A DNA stretch of 64,000 nt, taken from assembly GCA_046329585.1 (NCBI GenBank), contig JAXLUI010000001.1, forward strand, positions 1,736,001 to 1,800,000, given 5' to 3'. Positions 15,745 through 23,684 of this stretch are shown here, piece by piece. A program made the translations under genes and the position numbers. Position 1 is the first letter of the stretch. Every line of letters starts with the position of its first letter. This stretch comes from DLKC01 sp002478885 (GTDB lineage Bacteria; Bacteroidota; Bacteroidia; Chitinophagales; Chitinophagaceae). The notes below the pieces were generated by a model, which was not told where the DNA came from, searched no databases, and worked only from the letters and a program-made list of their open reading frames with translations.

Positions 15745-17817
15745 TTATTGTACATTTTCCCTGTTTAATAAGAATAAAAGCGATTCTACATCGGAAACCG
15801 GTTGTTTGCAGGCGAAATTCCGGCATAAATAGATCAAAGTCTGGTCTTTTCTGGCAAGCTTTCCTCTTAGCAACGAATATGCATCAGACGCTTTACTAGC
15901 ACTCATTACCACTTTGTTGGGAATATAAAGACGGTTAACAGCAGCGAGTATGTCGTCGGCCCCTTCACCTACAATCGCAATTTCATTCAAACCCTGCGCA
16001 GCCGACTGAACAAACATAGCCCAAACTCCAAAAGAGGAAGGATATCGAATAATCGCACTCGCAAGCGATCTTGCCATCGAAAGTGCCCTTTCCTGCCATT
16101 CTGGCAAATCGTAATAAACCGAAAGATGGAAAAAATTCTCCGCCATCAGAGCATTGCCTGAAGGAATTGCTCCATCGTATACCTCCTTCTTTCGTACAAT
16201 TACATCATCCTGATGCCTGCTGGTGAACTGGAAAAACAATGAAACTTCATCCGAAAAATCTTCTATTACCATCGTAGCAAGCGTCCGCGCCGATTTTAGA
16301 AATTGTTCCCTGCCAGTCAATACAAACAGGTGCAAATATGCCTGTACCAAAGCTGCGAGGTCGTCAAGGAAGGCATAATATTTTGCCTCCCCATTCTTCC
16401 AGGTGTGGAGCCAGGCACCTTCGGGAGTGCAAAGTTTCTCTTCGATAAAATCCATCGATTTTTCCGCCATATTGAGCCACTCCTTATTTCCAGTTGCCGC
16501 TGCTGCTTTACAAATCGCAGTTATAGTTAAAGCATTCCAGCCAAGTAAAATTTTATCGTCCAGTTGCGGGCGGATTCGCCTGGCCCGTTCATTCAACAGC
16601 AGTGCCCGGCAGCCCGCAAGTTTTTGACTTAATATCTCTGTTTTTAGATCAAACTTCACCGTAAAATCCTCAACAACGGATGGAAGCCACAAAATGTTGG
16701 TATGTTCCCAATTACCCCGTTCAGAAACGTTGTAAACAGCGCAAAAGAGTTCCGCATCATCACCTAAAGCTTTCTCAATCTCAGCTTTACTCCAGGTGTA
16801 ATATTGGCCTTCAACACCTTCACTGTCGGCATCAAGTGCACTAAAAAATCCTCCATCGGGATGCCTCAATTCTCTTTCCATGAACCCGAGCGTTTCCTCA
16901 ACAACGGACCGGTATTTTTGTTCGCCAGTAATTAGGTAAGCTTCCGCGAATACATTCAACAGTAAAGCATTATCATAGAGCATTTTTTCAAAATGCGGGG
17001 CAAGCCATTTTTCATCGGTGCTATATCGCGAAAATCCCCCGCCCAGGTGATCATAAATGCCCCCGTGCATCATCTTATCAAGGCTTAACAATGCCTGCTG
17101 TAAACTTTCTCTATGCCCTGAAAAATGATAATGCCTCAACAGAAATTGAATCGAAAAAGTTTGCGGAAATTTTGGTGGCCGGCCAAACCCTCCCCATTTG
17201 CTGTCGGCCGCGGCCAGAAGGTTGTCAGCCATTGTCTGCAGGTTGGCCTTGTCAAAAAAAGTTTCGCCCTTTTTATCTGTGGGCAGCGGGATCCCAAAAG
17301 CATTGGCCGTTTCAATATGGTTTACCAGGTTGTCTGCCTGCGCTTCTATATCGTCCCTCCTGGTGTGATATGCCTCATGAATCGATTCCAGTGTTTCTTT
17401 CCAACTCATCCTGTTATAAGCCCTCACCGGCGGAAAATAGGTGCCGCCATAAAAAGGTTTTGCATCGGGGGTAAGAAAGACATTTAATGGCCATCCACCG
17501 CTGCCGGTCATCGCCTGAACTGCATCCATATAAATATGGTCAAGGTCTGGCCGCTCCTCCCTGTCGATTTTTACGTTTACAAAAAACCGGTTCATAATGG
17601 CAGCGGTTGCTTCATCTTCAAAACTTTCCCTCTCCATTACATGGCACCAGTGACAGGCAGAATAACCAATACTTACCAAAATGGGTTTATCTTCATCTTG
17701 CGCTTTTTGCAAAGCCTCCGGCCCCCATGGATACCAGTCAACAGGGTTATGCGCGTGCTGCAATAAATACGGACTTGTTTCATTAAGTAGCCTGTTATTG
17801 AATTTGTATGACTGCAT
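15745..17817 (-). CDS. DUF255 thioredoxin-fold protein (YyaL / SPATA20 family)
   Basis: 690 residues, full length for the family. The N-terminal thioredoxin-like domain (about residues 1-170) carries the signature SPYLLQHAHNPVDWYPW and a CHWC motif (Cys55, Cys58) inside YSACHWCHVMERESF. The rest is an alpha/alpha barrel like that of N-acylglucosamine 2-epimerases (GGIYDHLGGGFSRYSTDEKW, then HFEKMLYDNALLL, then FFSALDADSEGVEGQYYTW). The family is widespread in bacteria and in mammals, where it is linked to sperm development, but its reaction is not established. No signal peptide; cytosolic. Confidence 0.93.
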   Translation of the reverse strand: MQSYKFNNRLLNETSPYLLQHAHNPVDWYPWGPEALQKAQDEDKPILVSIGYSACHWCHVMERESFEDEATAAIMNRFFVNVKIDREERPDLDHIYMDAVQAMTGSGGWPLNVFLTPDAKPFYGGTYFPPVRAYNRMSWKETLESIHEAYHTRRDDIEAQADNLVNHIETANAFGIPLPTDKKGETFFDKANLQTMADNLLAAADSKWGGFGRPPKFPQTFSIQFLLRHYHFSGHRESLQQALLSLDKMMHGGIYDHLGGGFSRYSTDEKWLAPHFEKMLYDNALLLNVFAEAYLITGEQKYRSVVEETLGFMERELRHPDGGFFSALDADSEGVEGQYYTWSKAEIEKALGDDAELFCAVYNVSERGNWEHTNILWLPSVVEDFTVKFDLKTEILSQKLAGCRALLLNERARRIRPQLDDKILLGWNALTITAICKAAAATGNKEWLNMAEKSMDFIEEKLCTPEGAWLHTWKNGEAKYYAFLDDLAALVQAYLHLFVLTGREQFLKSARTLATMVIEDFSDEVSLFFQFTSRHQDDVIVRKKEVYDGAIPSGNALMAENFFHLSVYYDLPEWQERALSMARSLASAIIRYPSSFGVWAMFVQSAAQGLNEIAIVGEGADDILAAVNRLYIPNKVVMSASKASDAYSLLRGKLARKDQTLIYLCRNFACKQPVSDVESLLFLLNRENVQ

Positions 17818-17830
17818 TTGATAGTATGTT

Positions 17831-18053
17831 TTTTATGAACCCGGCTTTGGCCTTTCAATGTTACTGTTGTTGCGTCGCACGCTTGTACAATTAGCCCTGA
17901 CATCAGCAAAAGCAGAAAGCTCCGGAATGCCTGATGCAATAGTAAATGCTTTCATACTTTCTGGTGCAGGCCTTGCTGATATAAATCTACAGCAGAAGTG
18001 AGTGACACAAGAGGCGATGCCCAATGCTGCAAAGCCGGCACCACAAATAAACC
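17831..18053 (+). repeat. Full-length palindromic element (REP doublet / MITE-like), copy 1
   Basis: Left arm: TTTTATGAACCCGGCTTTGG, core TTGCGTCGCAC at 17870-17880, then GCTTGTACA. Right arm, inverted: AGTGAGTGACACAA (18000-18010), GAGGCGATGCCC, AAAGCCGGCACC. The two arms form imperfect terminal inverted repeats of about 50-60 bases around a central 120 bases. Copies at 53594-53812 (opposite orientation) and 62480-62670 share the arms and parts of the centre, for example GACATCAGCAAAAGCAGAA. No open frame inside. This element fills most of the gap between the DUF255 gene and the FkbM gene. Confidence 0.8.
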
Positions 18054-18128
18054 AATTATATTAACCAAAATTCTTTGAGATAGTTAAGCTGTTTGTTACA
18101 TCTTTGGGAAATTTTAAAGAAGAATGCA

Positions 18129-18917
18129 ATGACCGATCGTTTAAAATCGTGGCTCTACCGTGCACTGGGGTTAAAGAGATACCTGCAACTCCTTCAAAAT
18201 TTTTTTCTTGCAGGATATAACAGCGGCCTTCTGAAACAAAACGAAAAATATAAATGGCATTATTTTGTAAAACGACTTTTATCACCCACCGATACAATCG
18301 TTGATATTGGCGCCAACCTCGGATATTTTAGTATCATCTTCAGTAAAATAATTAATGACAACGGAATACTTTACAGCGTTGAACCAGTAAAACCATATCG
18401 CGACCTGCTGGAAAGCAAATTACCTGTTCGCAACAACATTAAGGTACTACCCTTTGCCCTTGGCGATAAAAATGAAGGGCCGGTTAAACTCGGTATGCCC
18501 CCAATGCTGCAGCACCTGCATTATTTAAGACATGGAACGGTTACTATTCTTACCGATGAAAAAATAAATAACGATCAACTGATCTTCGAAGCTGACATAA
18601 AAAAGGCAAGCGAAATTTTCGGCAACCTTAGCAAGCTCGATTATATTAAATGCGATATCGAGGGTTATGAAACGGTTGTGTTTCCTGAAATGAAACCTGT
18701 GATCGAAAAACACAAGCCGCTTGTTCAGCTGGAAACATGGGGTGAGCAGTTACCGGTGATGCTTTCATTTTTTGAATCAATCGGCTACAACTCCTATCAT
18801 CTGAACAACGGTAAGCTTGTGAGCACAGAGAAACTTTCGCCTGATGAGATTGCATCGTCGGACATTCTGTTTGTGCCCGCCGAGAGGATGAAGATCGTTG
18901 AACGATTTCTTGCCTGA
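18129..18917 (+). CDS. FkbM-family methyltransferase
   Basis: 262 residues from the ATG at 18129 (MTDRLKSWLYRALGL); the frame opens 12 codons earlier but those residues lie in the leader. Class I SAM-dependent methyltransferase: motif I is DTIVDIGANLGYFSIIF (about residue 58), followed by LYSVEPVKPY and, near the C-terminal third, the FkbM hallmark LDYIKCDIEGYE. FkbM members O-methylate sugars or polyketides; in Bacteroidetes many sit in surface-polysaccharide loci, but none is adjacent here. Followed by an AlkA-type gene 32 bases downstream. Confidence 0.9.
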   Translation: MTDRLKSWLYRALGLKRYLQLLQNFFLAGYNSGLLKQNEKYKWHYFVKRLLSPTDTIVDIGANLGYFSIIFSKIINDNGILYSVEPVKPYRDLLESKLPVRNNIKVLPFALGDKNEGPVKLGMPPMLQHLHYLRHGTVTILTDEKINNDQLIFEADIKKASEIFGNLSKLDYIKCDIEGYETVVFPEMKPVIEKHKPLVQLETWGEQLPVMLSFFESIGYNSYHLNNGKLVSTEKLSPDEIASSDILFVPAERMKIVERFLA

Positions 18918-18949
18918 TCAGAAGTTGTCGCTAAATTATATAAACACTT

Positions 18950-19552
18950 ATGCAGCACGTTATACATCTTTCAAAAGATAAAAAGCTCGCCACAATAATT
19001 TGTGAGCCTTACCATGAACTAAAGATGCGTAAGAATATTGGGCTTCACCTGATGGCAAGTATCATGAGCCAGCAACTGAATACCAAAGTCGCGGATATTA
19101 TTTACAAAAGATTTCTTGCATTGTACGGTAGTGATGAACCCACATCTAAACAGGTTTTGAGCACGCCTGCTGAAAAACTTAGATCCATCGGCCTGTCAAA
19201 TGCCAAAGTAAACTACGTACATAACGTGGCGGCTTTTTGTATAGAACATAAGATTACCGATAAAAAGTTATTGTCGATGACCAATGAAGAAGTGATTGAA
19301 TTACTCACTCAAATAAAAGGCGTTGGACGCTGGACAGTTGAAATGTTGCTGATGTTCACACTTGGTCGCGAAGATCTTTTTGCTGCCGACGACCTGGGTT
19401 TGCAAAATGCTATGATTAAGCTGTATAAAATTAAAGAGACTGATAAAAAACCCTTAAGGGAAAAACTGCTTAAACTATCTGCCAAATGGAGTCCCTATCG
19501 CACTTATGCATGCCTTTACCTTTGGGGCTGGAAAGACTCGGCAAAAAAATAA
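18950..19552 (+). CDS. DNA-3-methyladenine glycosylase of the AlkA/HhH-GPD type
   Basis: 200 residues. HhH-GPD base-excision glycosylase that flips out and removes alkylated bases. The helix-hairpin-helix is LLTQIKGVGRWTVEMLLMF (about residues 119-136) and the catalytic aspartate is in LFAADDLGLQ (Asp148 by alignment with AlkA). It is shorter than E. coli AlkA (282), lacking its N-terminal domain, which is normal for many bacterial and yeast MAG-like members. No iron-sulfur cysteine cluster is present, separating it from MutY/Nth. It sits 32 bases after the FkbM gene. Confidence 0.92.
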   Translation: MQHVIHLSKDKKLATIICEPYHELKMRKNIGLHLMASIMSQQLNTKVADIIYKRFLALYGSDEPTSKQVLSTPAEKLRSIGLSNAKVNYVHNVAAFCIEHKITDKKLLSMTNEEVIELLTQIKGVGRWTVEMLLMFTLGREDLFAADDLGLQNAMIKLYKIKETDKKPLREKLLKLSAKWSPYRTYACLYLWGWKDSAKK

Positions 19553-19622
19553 GCTACAAAACAATTTCAACTGTAATATTTTGCTTTAAACTTAGACTAA
19601 CCATTCATTAAAACAACAAGCC

Positions 19623-19940
19623 ATGTTATTAACAACAACGAACACCATCGAAGGAAAACCAATTCAGCAATACCTGGGAATCGTCACCGCAGAAGCAATT
19701 ATCGGCGCCAATATTTTTAAAGACATATTTGCCGGCATAAGAGACATTGTTGGAGGTCGGAGCGGCACTTATGAAAAAGTTATTGAAGAAGCCAGGCGAA
19801 ATGCTTTGGATGAATTACAGGAACGAGCTGCACAGGTTGGAGCAAATGCGGTTGTTGGTATTGATCTCGATTTTGAAACGGTTGGCAGCGGCGGCAGCAT
19901 GCTTATGGTGGTTGCCACAGGCACCGCTGTTAAGATATAA
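19623..19940 (+). CDS. YbjQ / UPF0145 family protein
   Basis: 105 residues, the family's normal length. Visible: LLTTTNTIEGKPIQQYLGIV at the start, then EAIIGANIFKDIFAGIRDIVGG, a helix RRNALDELQERAAQVGANAV and the end strands VVGIDLDFETVGSGGSML. These small proteins form homopentamers; 'heavy-metal-binding' is a computed label and no function is established. No cysteines are present, which argues against thiol-based metal binding. A 10-bp hairpin follows the stop. Confidence 0.92.
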   Translation: MLLTTTNTIEGKPIQQYLGIVTAEAIIGANIFKDIFAGIRDIVGGRSGTYEKVIEEARRNALDELQERAAQVGANAVVGIDLDFETVGSGGSMLMVVATGTAVKI

Positions 19941-19976
19941 AAAACACACAGCTTTATGCTGTGTGTTCCTGTTTTG
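19941..19976 (+). terminator. Hairpin terminator between convergent genes
   Basis: AACACACAGC pairs with GCTGTGTGTT across a five-base loop (TTTAT), directly after the YbjQ stop and before the convergent secreted-protein gene. The T-tract is interrupted. Confidence 0.65.
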
Positions 19977-19988
19977 AAATTGTTTTGT

Positions 19989-20420
19989 TTAAAGCTTTGT
20001 TACCGTTACGTCGTCCACTTCTTTGGTTGTAGCACTGATAACGAAACTGTTTTGTAAGTCTTTGTTTGTCGATGTTACAGAGAAACTGTAACGATTCTCG
20101 GCGCCCCCTTTCAGCAATTTTATTTTCTTACTGAAGTTAGCATCGGAAAACTCCTGCGAGTAAAGCACATCGCCATCTGAACTCCGAATAGTAAGCGTGA
20201 ATTTGTCCGCTTTCGGGTTGCTGATTTTTACGTCAAACAGGAATGCGTTTTCTGTGCTGCCGCTAAACTTCACAGATGAAGCATTTTCGGTGGAAATAAT
20301 TTCGATTGTATGGTTGTTCTTTGCCATGCCCGTTAACGGTGCGGCTCCGATTAATGCAGTTGCTAAAACGAGGCCGGGCAGAAACTTACCATGTACGATC
20401 TTTACGAATGTCCTTTTCAT
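19989..20420 (-). CDS. Small secreted protein, unknown
   Basis: 143 residues. Signal peptide at residues 1-33 (hydrophobic LPGLVLATALIGAAPLTGMA, cleavage near MAKN). The mature part is about 110 residues of alternating beta strands (ASSVKFSGSTENAFLFDVKI, then KFTLTIRSSDGDVLYSQEF, then NRYSFSVTSTNK), as in an Ig-like or C2-like sandwich without cysteines. No named family recognised. A palindrome and a repeat-free 400-base gap lie upstream; GTTAACAAAAAATTG at 20436-20450 recalls the leaders of mscL and the TPR gene. Confidence 0.8.
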   Translation of the reverse strand: MKRTFVKIVHGKFLPGLVLATALIGAAPLTGMAKNNHTIEIISTENASSVKFSGSTENAFLFDVKISNPKADKFTLTIRSSDGDVLYSQEFSDANFSKKIKLLKGGAENRYSFSVTSTNKDLQNSFVISATTKEVDDVTVTKL

Positions 20421-20819
20421 AATTGTTCTTTTTTAGTTAACAAAAAATTGATCATCGGGCATTCAACCTATTAGTATGTCATCATGAAGCAAATCAACCG
20501 GTGAGATAGTTTTCGTACTGATTACAGCAGCGCGCCTGCTGCATTAAAACCTTTGAGTTAAGAATACCTAAGTACTTAGTGTAATTGTTACGCAAATATA
20601 TACGCAAAAGTAGGAAAGGTAACCTCACATGGCAAAAACTTAACATTTGGAAAATACTTCCCCCATAGCCTGAAACCCAGTACAAATGCACCTTTATATG
20701 ATGTTGATCACAAAAAGATGATGCTATTAAATAACAAAAGCCGCAAAATATGTTGTGAATATTTTCCGGCCTTTGTTATGAACTAAATCTAGAAAGTGAA
20801 ATAAAAAGTTACTGCGGGC
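20421..20819. other. Gene-poor gap
   Basis: 399 bases without a convincing gene. It holds the leader of the secreted-protein gene, a perfect 12-base palindrome CTAAGTACTTAG at 20568-20579 and a GC-rich inverted repeat GCAGCGCGCCTGCTGC at 20526-20541. A minus-strand frame of 65 codons here lacks any protein-like signal. Confidence 0.5.
20568..20579. promoter_or_regulatory. Perfect 12-base palindrome, possible operator
   Basis: CTAAGTACTTAG is its own reverse complement and lies in an AT-rich non-coding stretch about 150 bases upstream of the secreted-protein gene. A possible binding site for a dimeric regulator. Confidence 0.3.
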
Positions 20820-21818
20820 CTACTGCCCTTTATTCAATGTTTGCCACAAAAGATCTTTTAGAGTATTCAATCCTTTTTGAGTAACAGAAGAAATAAATAC
20901 ATGCGGAATATCTTTAGGCAATTCCTTCGTTATCGCCGTTTTTAATTCATCATCCAGTAAATCAGATTTGCTGATGGCAATTATAAAATCCTTTTGCAGC
21001 ATATCAGGATTGTATTCTTTCAACTCATTGTACAAAATATCAAACTCTTTTTTGTGATCGACACTGTCGGCAGGAATAAGGAATAATAGCACTGCATTTC
21101 TTTCGATATGTCTTAAAAACCGGTGGCCCAATCCTTTCCCTTCGGCTGCCCCTTCAATTATTCCTGGCAAGTCGGCAATGCAAAAAGATTTTCCATCGCG
21201 ATATTCAACCATACCCAACTGCGGCGTTAACGTGGTAAATGCATAATCGGCGATCTTGGGCTTTGCTGCCGTTATTACAGATAGTAAAGTTGATTTACCG
21301 GCGTTTGGAAAACCAACCAGTCCAACATCTGCCAATACCTTTAATTCGAGCAATTTCCATCCTTCCACCCCGGGTTCACCAGGCTGTGCATACTCGGGTA
21401 CCTGGTTCGTTGGCGTGGCAAAATTACCGTTACCCAAACCTCCGCGTCCACCCGCCATTAATACAACTTCCTGGCCATCTTCTAAAATTTCCGCAACCAT
21501 TTCACCGGTCTCTTCATCGCGGGCTATAGTTCCTAAGGGAACTTCGATATAAATGTCTTTCCCATTTTTGCCGCTGCTGTTATTTTTGCTGCCGCCCTCA
21601 CCGTTTTCAGCAATCACATTTTTATAGTATCGCAAATGCAACAGCGTCCACTTTTGCGTGCTGCCTTTTAAAATAATATGCCCGCCACGACCGCCGTCAC
21701 CACCATCAGGGCCGGCTTTTGCATTGTACTTCGTGCGCATAAAATGCCTGCTGCCCGCGCCTCCGTGGCCACTCTTGCAAAACACCCTGATATAATCGAT
21801 AAAATTTGATTTCTCCAT
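20820..21818 (-). CDS. obgE: GTPase Obg/CgtA
   Basis: 332 residues from the ATG at 21818 (MEKSNFIDYIRVFCKSGHGG). Obg is an essential GTPase that helps assemble the 50S ribosomal subunit and links it to growth control. The Gly-rich Obg fold fills residues 1-155 (KAGPDGGDGGRGGHIIL, then EVPLGTIARDEETGE). The G domain follows with P-loop GFPNAGKST, DLPGIIEGAAEGKGLGH (G3) and ISKSDLLDD (G4). It lacks the long C-terminal extension seen in some species. The upstream TATATTTG -7 box lies only 6 bases before the ATG, so the transcript may be leaderless; a longer in-frame TTG start would fall inside that box. Confidence 0.96.
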   Translation of the reverse strand: MEKSNFIDYIRVFCKSGHGGAGSRHFMRTKYNAKAGPDGGDGGRGGHIILKGSTQKWTLLHLRYYKNVIAENGEGGSKNNSSGKNGKDIYIEVPLGTIARDEETGEMVAEILEDGQEVVLMAGGRGGLGNGNFATPTNQVPEYAQPGEPGVEGWKLLELKVLADVGLVGFPNAGKSTLLSVITAAKPKIADYAFTTLTPQLGMVEYRDGKSFCIADLPGIIEGAAEGKGLGHRFLRHIERNAVLLFLIPADSVDHKKEFDILYNELKEYNPDMLQKDFIIAISKSDLLDDELKTAITKELPKDIPHVFISSVTQKGLNTLKDLLWQTLNKGQ

Positions 21819-21824
21819 AAACTG

Positions 21825-21832
21825 CAAATATA
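21825..21832 (-). promoter_or_regulatory. Promoter -7 box of obgE
   Basis: Minus strand TATATTTG, a perfect TAnnTTTG, ending 6 bases before the obgE ATG at 21818. With the usual start-site spacing this predicts transcription beginning at or next to the ATG. Confidence 0.6.
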
Positions 21833-21837
21833 AGTTT

Positions 21838-21892
21838 TATGGAGCGGGCTGTATATTTTCATAGCATCGCCTGCCGTGTGCTCTTTGGCTTC
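21838..21892 (+). repeat. Degenerate REP-like arm
   Basis: ATGGAGCGGGCTGTATATTT, then ATAGCATCGCC and CGTGTGCTCTT follow the family layout (ATGGnCCnGGCTTT, GGCATCGCC, TTGCGTCGCACnCTT) with several mismatches. A decayed copy right behind the obgE promoter. Confidence 0.5.
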
Positions 21893-22320
21893 TTCAGGCA
21901 AAATGCTGTTGGTGCGTTTCACTTTTCCAATGCGGTCAAATTTAAACGCCGTTATAGCAAGTGCTTGTGTTCCATTCAACGGACTGATGATTGCAGCATC
22001 TTTCTTATGTTGAAAAGCTCTGGTTGGCAGTTGCAAGGTCAAGAATGGATTGAATGTTTTGCTCAATTTTTTGCGCGCAATTTCAAATTGTATTACTTAA
22101 TCAGCGCTTTTAGAGGAATTAGCTTTTGTGGCAACAGGTCTGATAAAGGCTTTATGGTACCGGCTTCATATTTCATGGCAATTCCGCATGCGCGGGGTCG
22201 CGCCGCAATCACTTTCTCTCGCTGTCGATTGATAATCTCTTTGGTATAGGATTCATTTAGCCGTCATTGCCCCCTAAATGCCGGCTAAATGCTCAATAGA
22301 TACAAGACCTTTAAGCTGTT

Positions 22321-22362
22321 TATCCTTCGTTCATCCTTCGATTATCCTTCGATCATCTTTCG
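22321..22362. repeat. Short tandem repeat, four units of 10-11 bases
   Basis: Units TATCCTTCGT, TCATCCTTCGA, TTATCCTTCGA and TCATCTTTCGT in a row, with a partial fifth (TCGACTATC). In non-coding DNA; no role evident. Confidence 0.75.
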
Positions 22363-22446
22363 TTCGACTATCACTACTTGCAGGGGAATTTTGTTGATTA
22401 ACTGTTATTGAGCAGAGGTTGACTGCACTGCGGCAGTATGATTGTT

Positions 22447-22530
22447 GTGCGACACTTTCCTGGGCATTTGTTTTTAACTCAATTGCCCAATGCTTTGTTG
22501 GCGCTGAAGAGTGCGACGCAACAAGAGCCT
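22447..22530 (-). repeat. REP-like arm with a partial neighbour
   Basis: Core GTGCGACGCAA at 22511-22521 followed by CAAGAGCC. A weaker GTGCGACACTTTCC at 22447-22460 may be a degenerate second copy. The good arm directly abuts the 3' end of the FIST pseudogene. Confidence 0.7.
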
Positions 22531-22565
22531 AACAAAAGTAGTGCTGCAGCCTGCACAAACAACTT

Positions 22566-22965
22566 TTTTTCTTTTAACGCAATTGCATCGGCTTTAATTT
22601 TGTGCATTTCCAGGTTACCGCCTGTCGGGCTGCCCATCTCTGAATTGGAAAACATAACCGTCACCGGTACATTCCATGCGTTTTTAATGCTTTCGATCTC
22701 TTCATTCATCAGCGGGTCCAGAGTCTGGATTCTGCCGACACAGCTAAACACGACCACCGCTTCAGCTTCGGGCAATTCTGTTTCTTTCAGGTGGTTGGCT
22801 GCTTAAACAACCTTCTACATTACGTCCCGGTTGGGCAGCTGCGAAAACCGCACGCTTAAACCCTCCGGCACACTGCCACTGATGTAATAAGATAGGTCGC
22901 TCCAGTCAATCATAAGACCGGAATGCATTACAGGATCGCATCTTTCACTTTTTATAACTCCAGGG
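22566..22965 (-). pseudogene. FIST-domain (C-terminal part) pseudogene
   Basis: Two minus-strand frames together give the C-terminal part of a FIST sensory-domain protein. The upstream frame reads MIDWSDLSYYISGSVPEG and then VRFSQLPNRDV before a stop at 22815. Shifting one base near 22820 continues with LPEAEAVVVFSCVGRIQTLD, then EEIESIKNAWNVPV, then GGNLEMHKIKADAIALKEK. The VVFSCxGR, P-LMxEEI and GGNLEMH elements fit FIST_C. The reading is frameshifted, the N-terminal two thirds are missing, and a REP-like arm follows LKEK. FIST proteins are usually part of a signal-transduction sensor. This one is dead. Confidence 0.7.
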
Positions 22966-23046
22966 CCAATATGAATTGTTTTGAAAAAACGCCAGAAAAC
23001 ACAACGAAAACTGCTACAGAAAACAGCCGTTCGCAACTAAAAAATA

Positions 23047-23640
23047 TCATCGTGCTTTTTGATTGCGGTCCAATACCGCCACGATCTTATTCACCGCATC
23101 AAGAAACTGCCTGCGGTCTTTGTTGCCGGGGCAACAGTCTTCAAAAAACTGCGGTTCGTAATACGAAGGCATGACCATTTGCTTTTTGGTAAGCCAAAAT
23201 AAATGCCAGGTACCACCATCGTTAATATTGCATTTTTTGGATGCATCATTGCAACCGGGCTTTCCCTCGTCACCTCTTATTTTTTCGACATGATTTTCCT
23301 GTAAAAAATTTAAAACAGCTTTACAGGTATCGGCACTAACCACAGTGGGATTAACGTTAGGAACAACGCCCACCGCATTATAATTTGTGTACCACGTGTA
23401 AGCCGTCCACTCATCATTTTTCATAGCAAATACACGGTAAGTAGCATTATGACCCCATGCAAAATTTTCGAACGCCACACCAATTATAAGATCGTTATTA
23501 TTATGCAATGTTTGCAAAACAGAATCGGTAAGCTGGTTGCTGTTAACGGGTGTATCCATATTGGAAGAGCTTATCGCACGGCTATTGCTGCATGAAAGAA
23601 GAAGTATAACAACACCCAAAGTACTGGTAATATTTTTCAT
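23047..23640 (-). CDS. Lipoprotein of unknown function
   Basis: 197 residues with a lipoprotein signal peptide (MKNITSTLGVVILLLSC, lipobox cysteine at residue 17). The mature protein has five further cysteines (about residues 106, 130, 137, 168 and 169) and an aromatic core (NDEWTAYTWYTNYNAVG, then GGTWHLFWLTKKQM). No family recognised. It lies 44 bases after paaY on the same strand and could be read from the same transcript, but nothing links it to phenylacetate. Confidence 0.8.
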   Translation of the reverse strand: MKNITSTLGVVILLLSCSNSRAISSSNMDTPVNSNQLTDSVLQTLHNNNDLIIGVAFENFAWGHNATYRVFAMKNDEWTAYTWYTNYNAVGVVPNVNPTVVSADTCKAVLNFLQENHVEKIRGDEGKPGCNDASKKCNINDGGTWHLFWLTKKQMVMPSYYEPQFFEDCCPGNKDRRQFLDAVNKIVAVLDRNQKAR

Positions 23641-23684
23641 AGTTACATTTTCTTACTAATGTAGATGACACGAGGATTATAGTA

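Larger units (their letters stand above)
21893..22565. other. Decayed intergenic stretch
   Basis: About 670 bases without a credible intact gene. It contains a run of four 10-11 base units at 22321-22362, a partial REP-like arm at 22447-22460 and a good one at 22505-22530. Frames here are broken and low in protein-like features. Together with the pseudogene that follows it looks like a site of gene loss. Confidence 0.5.

Noticed and set aside
20494..20691. Minus-strand frame of 65 codons
   Set aside because: No signal peptide, domain or promoter; lies in AT-rich spacer.
21839..22249. Plus-strand frame of 136 codons downstream of obgE
   Set aside because: It begins on the ATGG of a decayed repeat arm and has no protein-like pattern.
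22438..22806. Plus-strand frame of 122 codons
   Set aside because: It is antisense to the FIST remnant and overlaps the repeat core; no domain signal.
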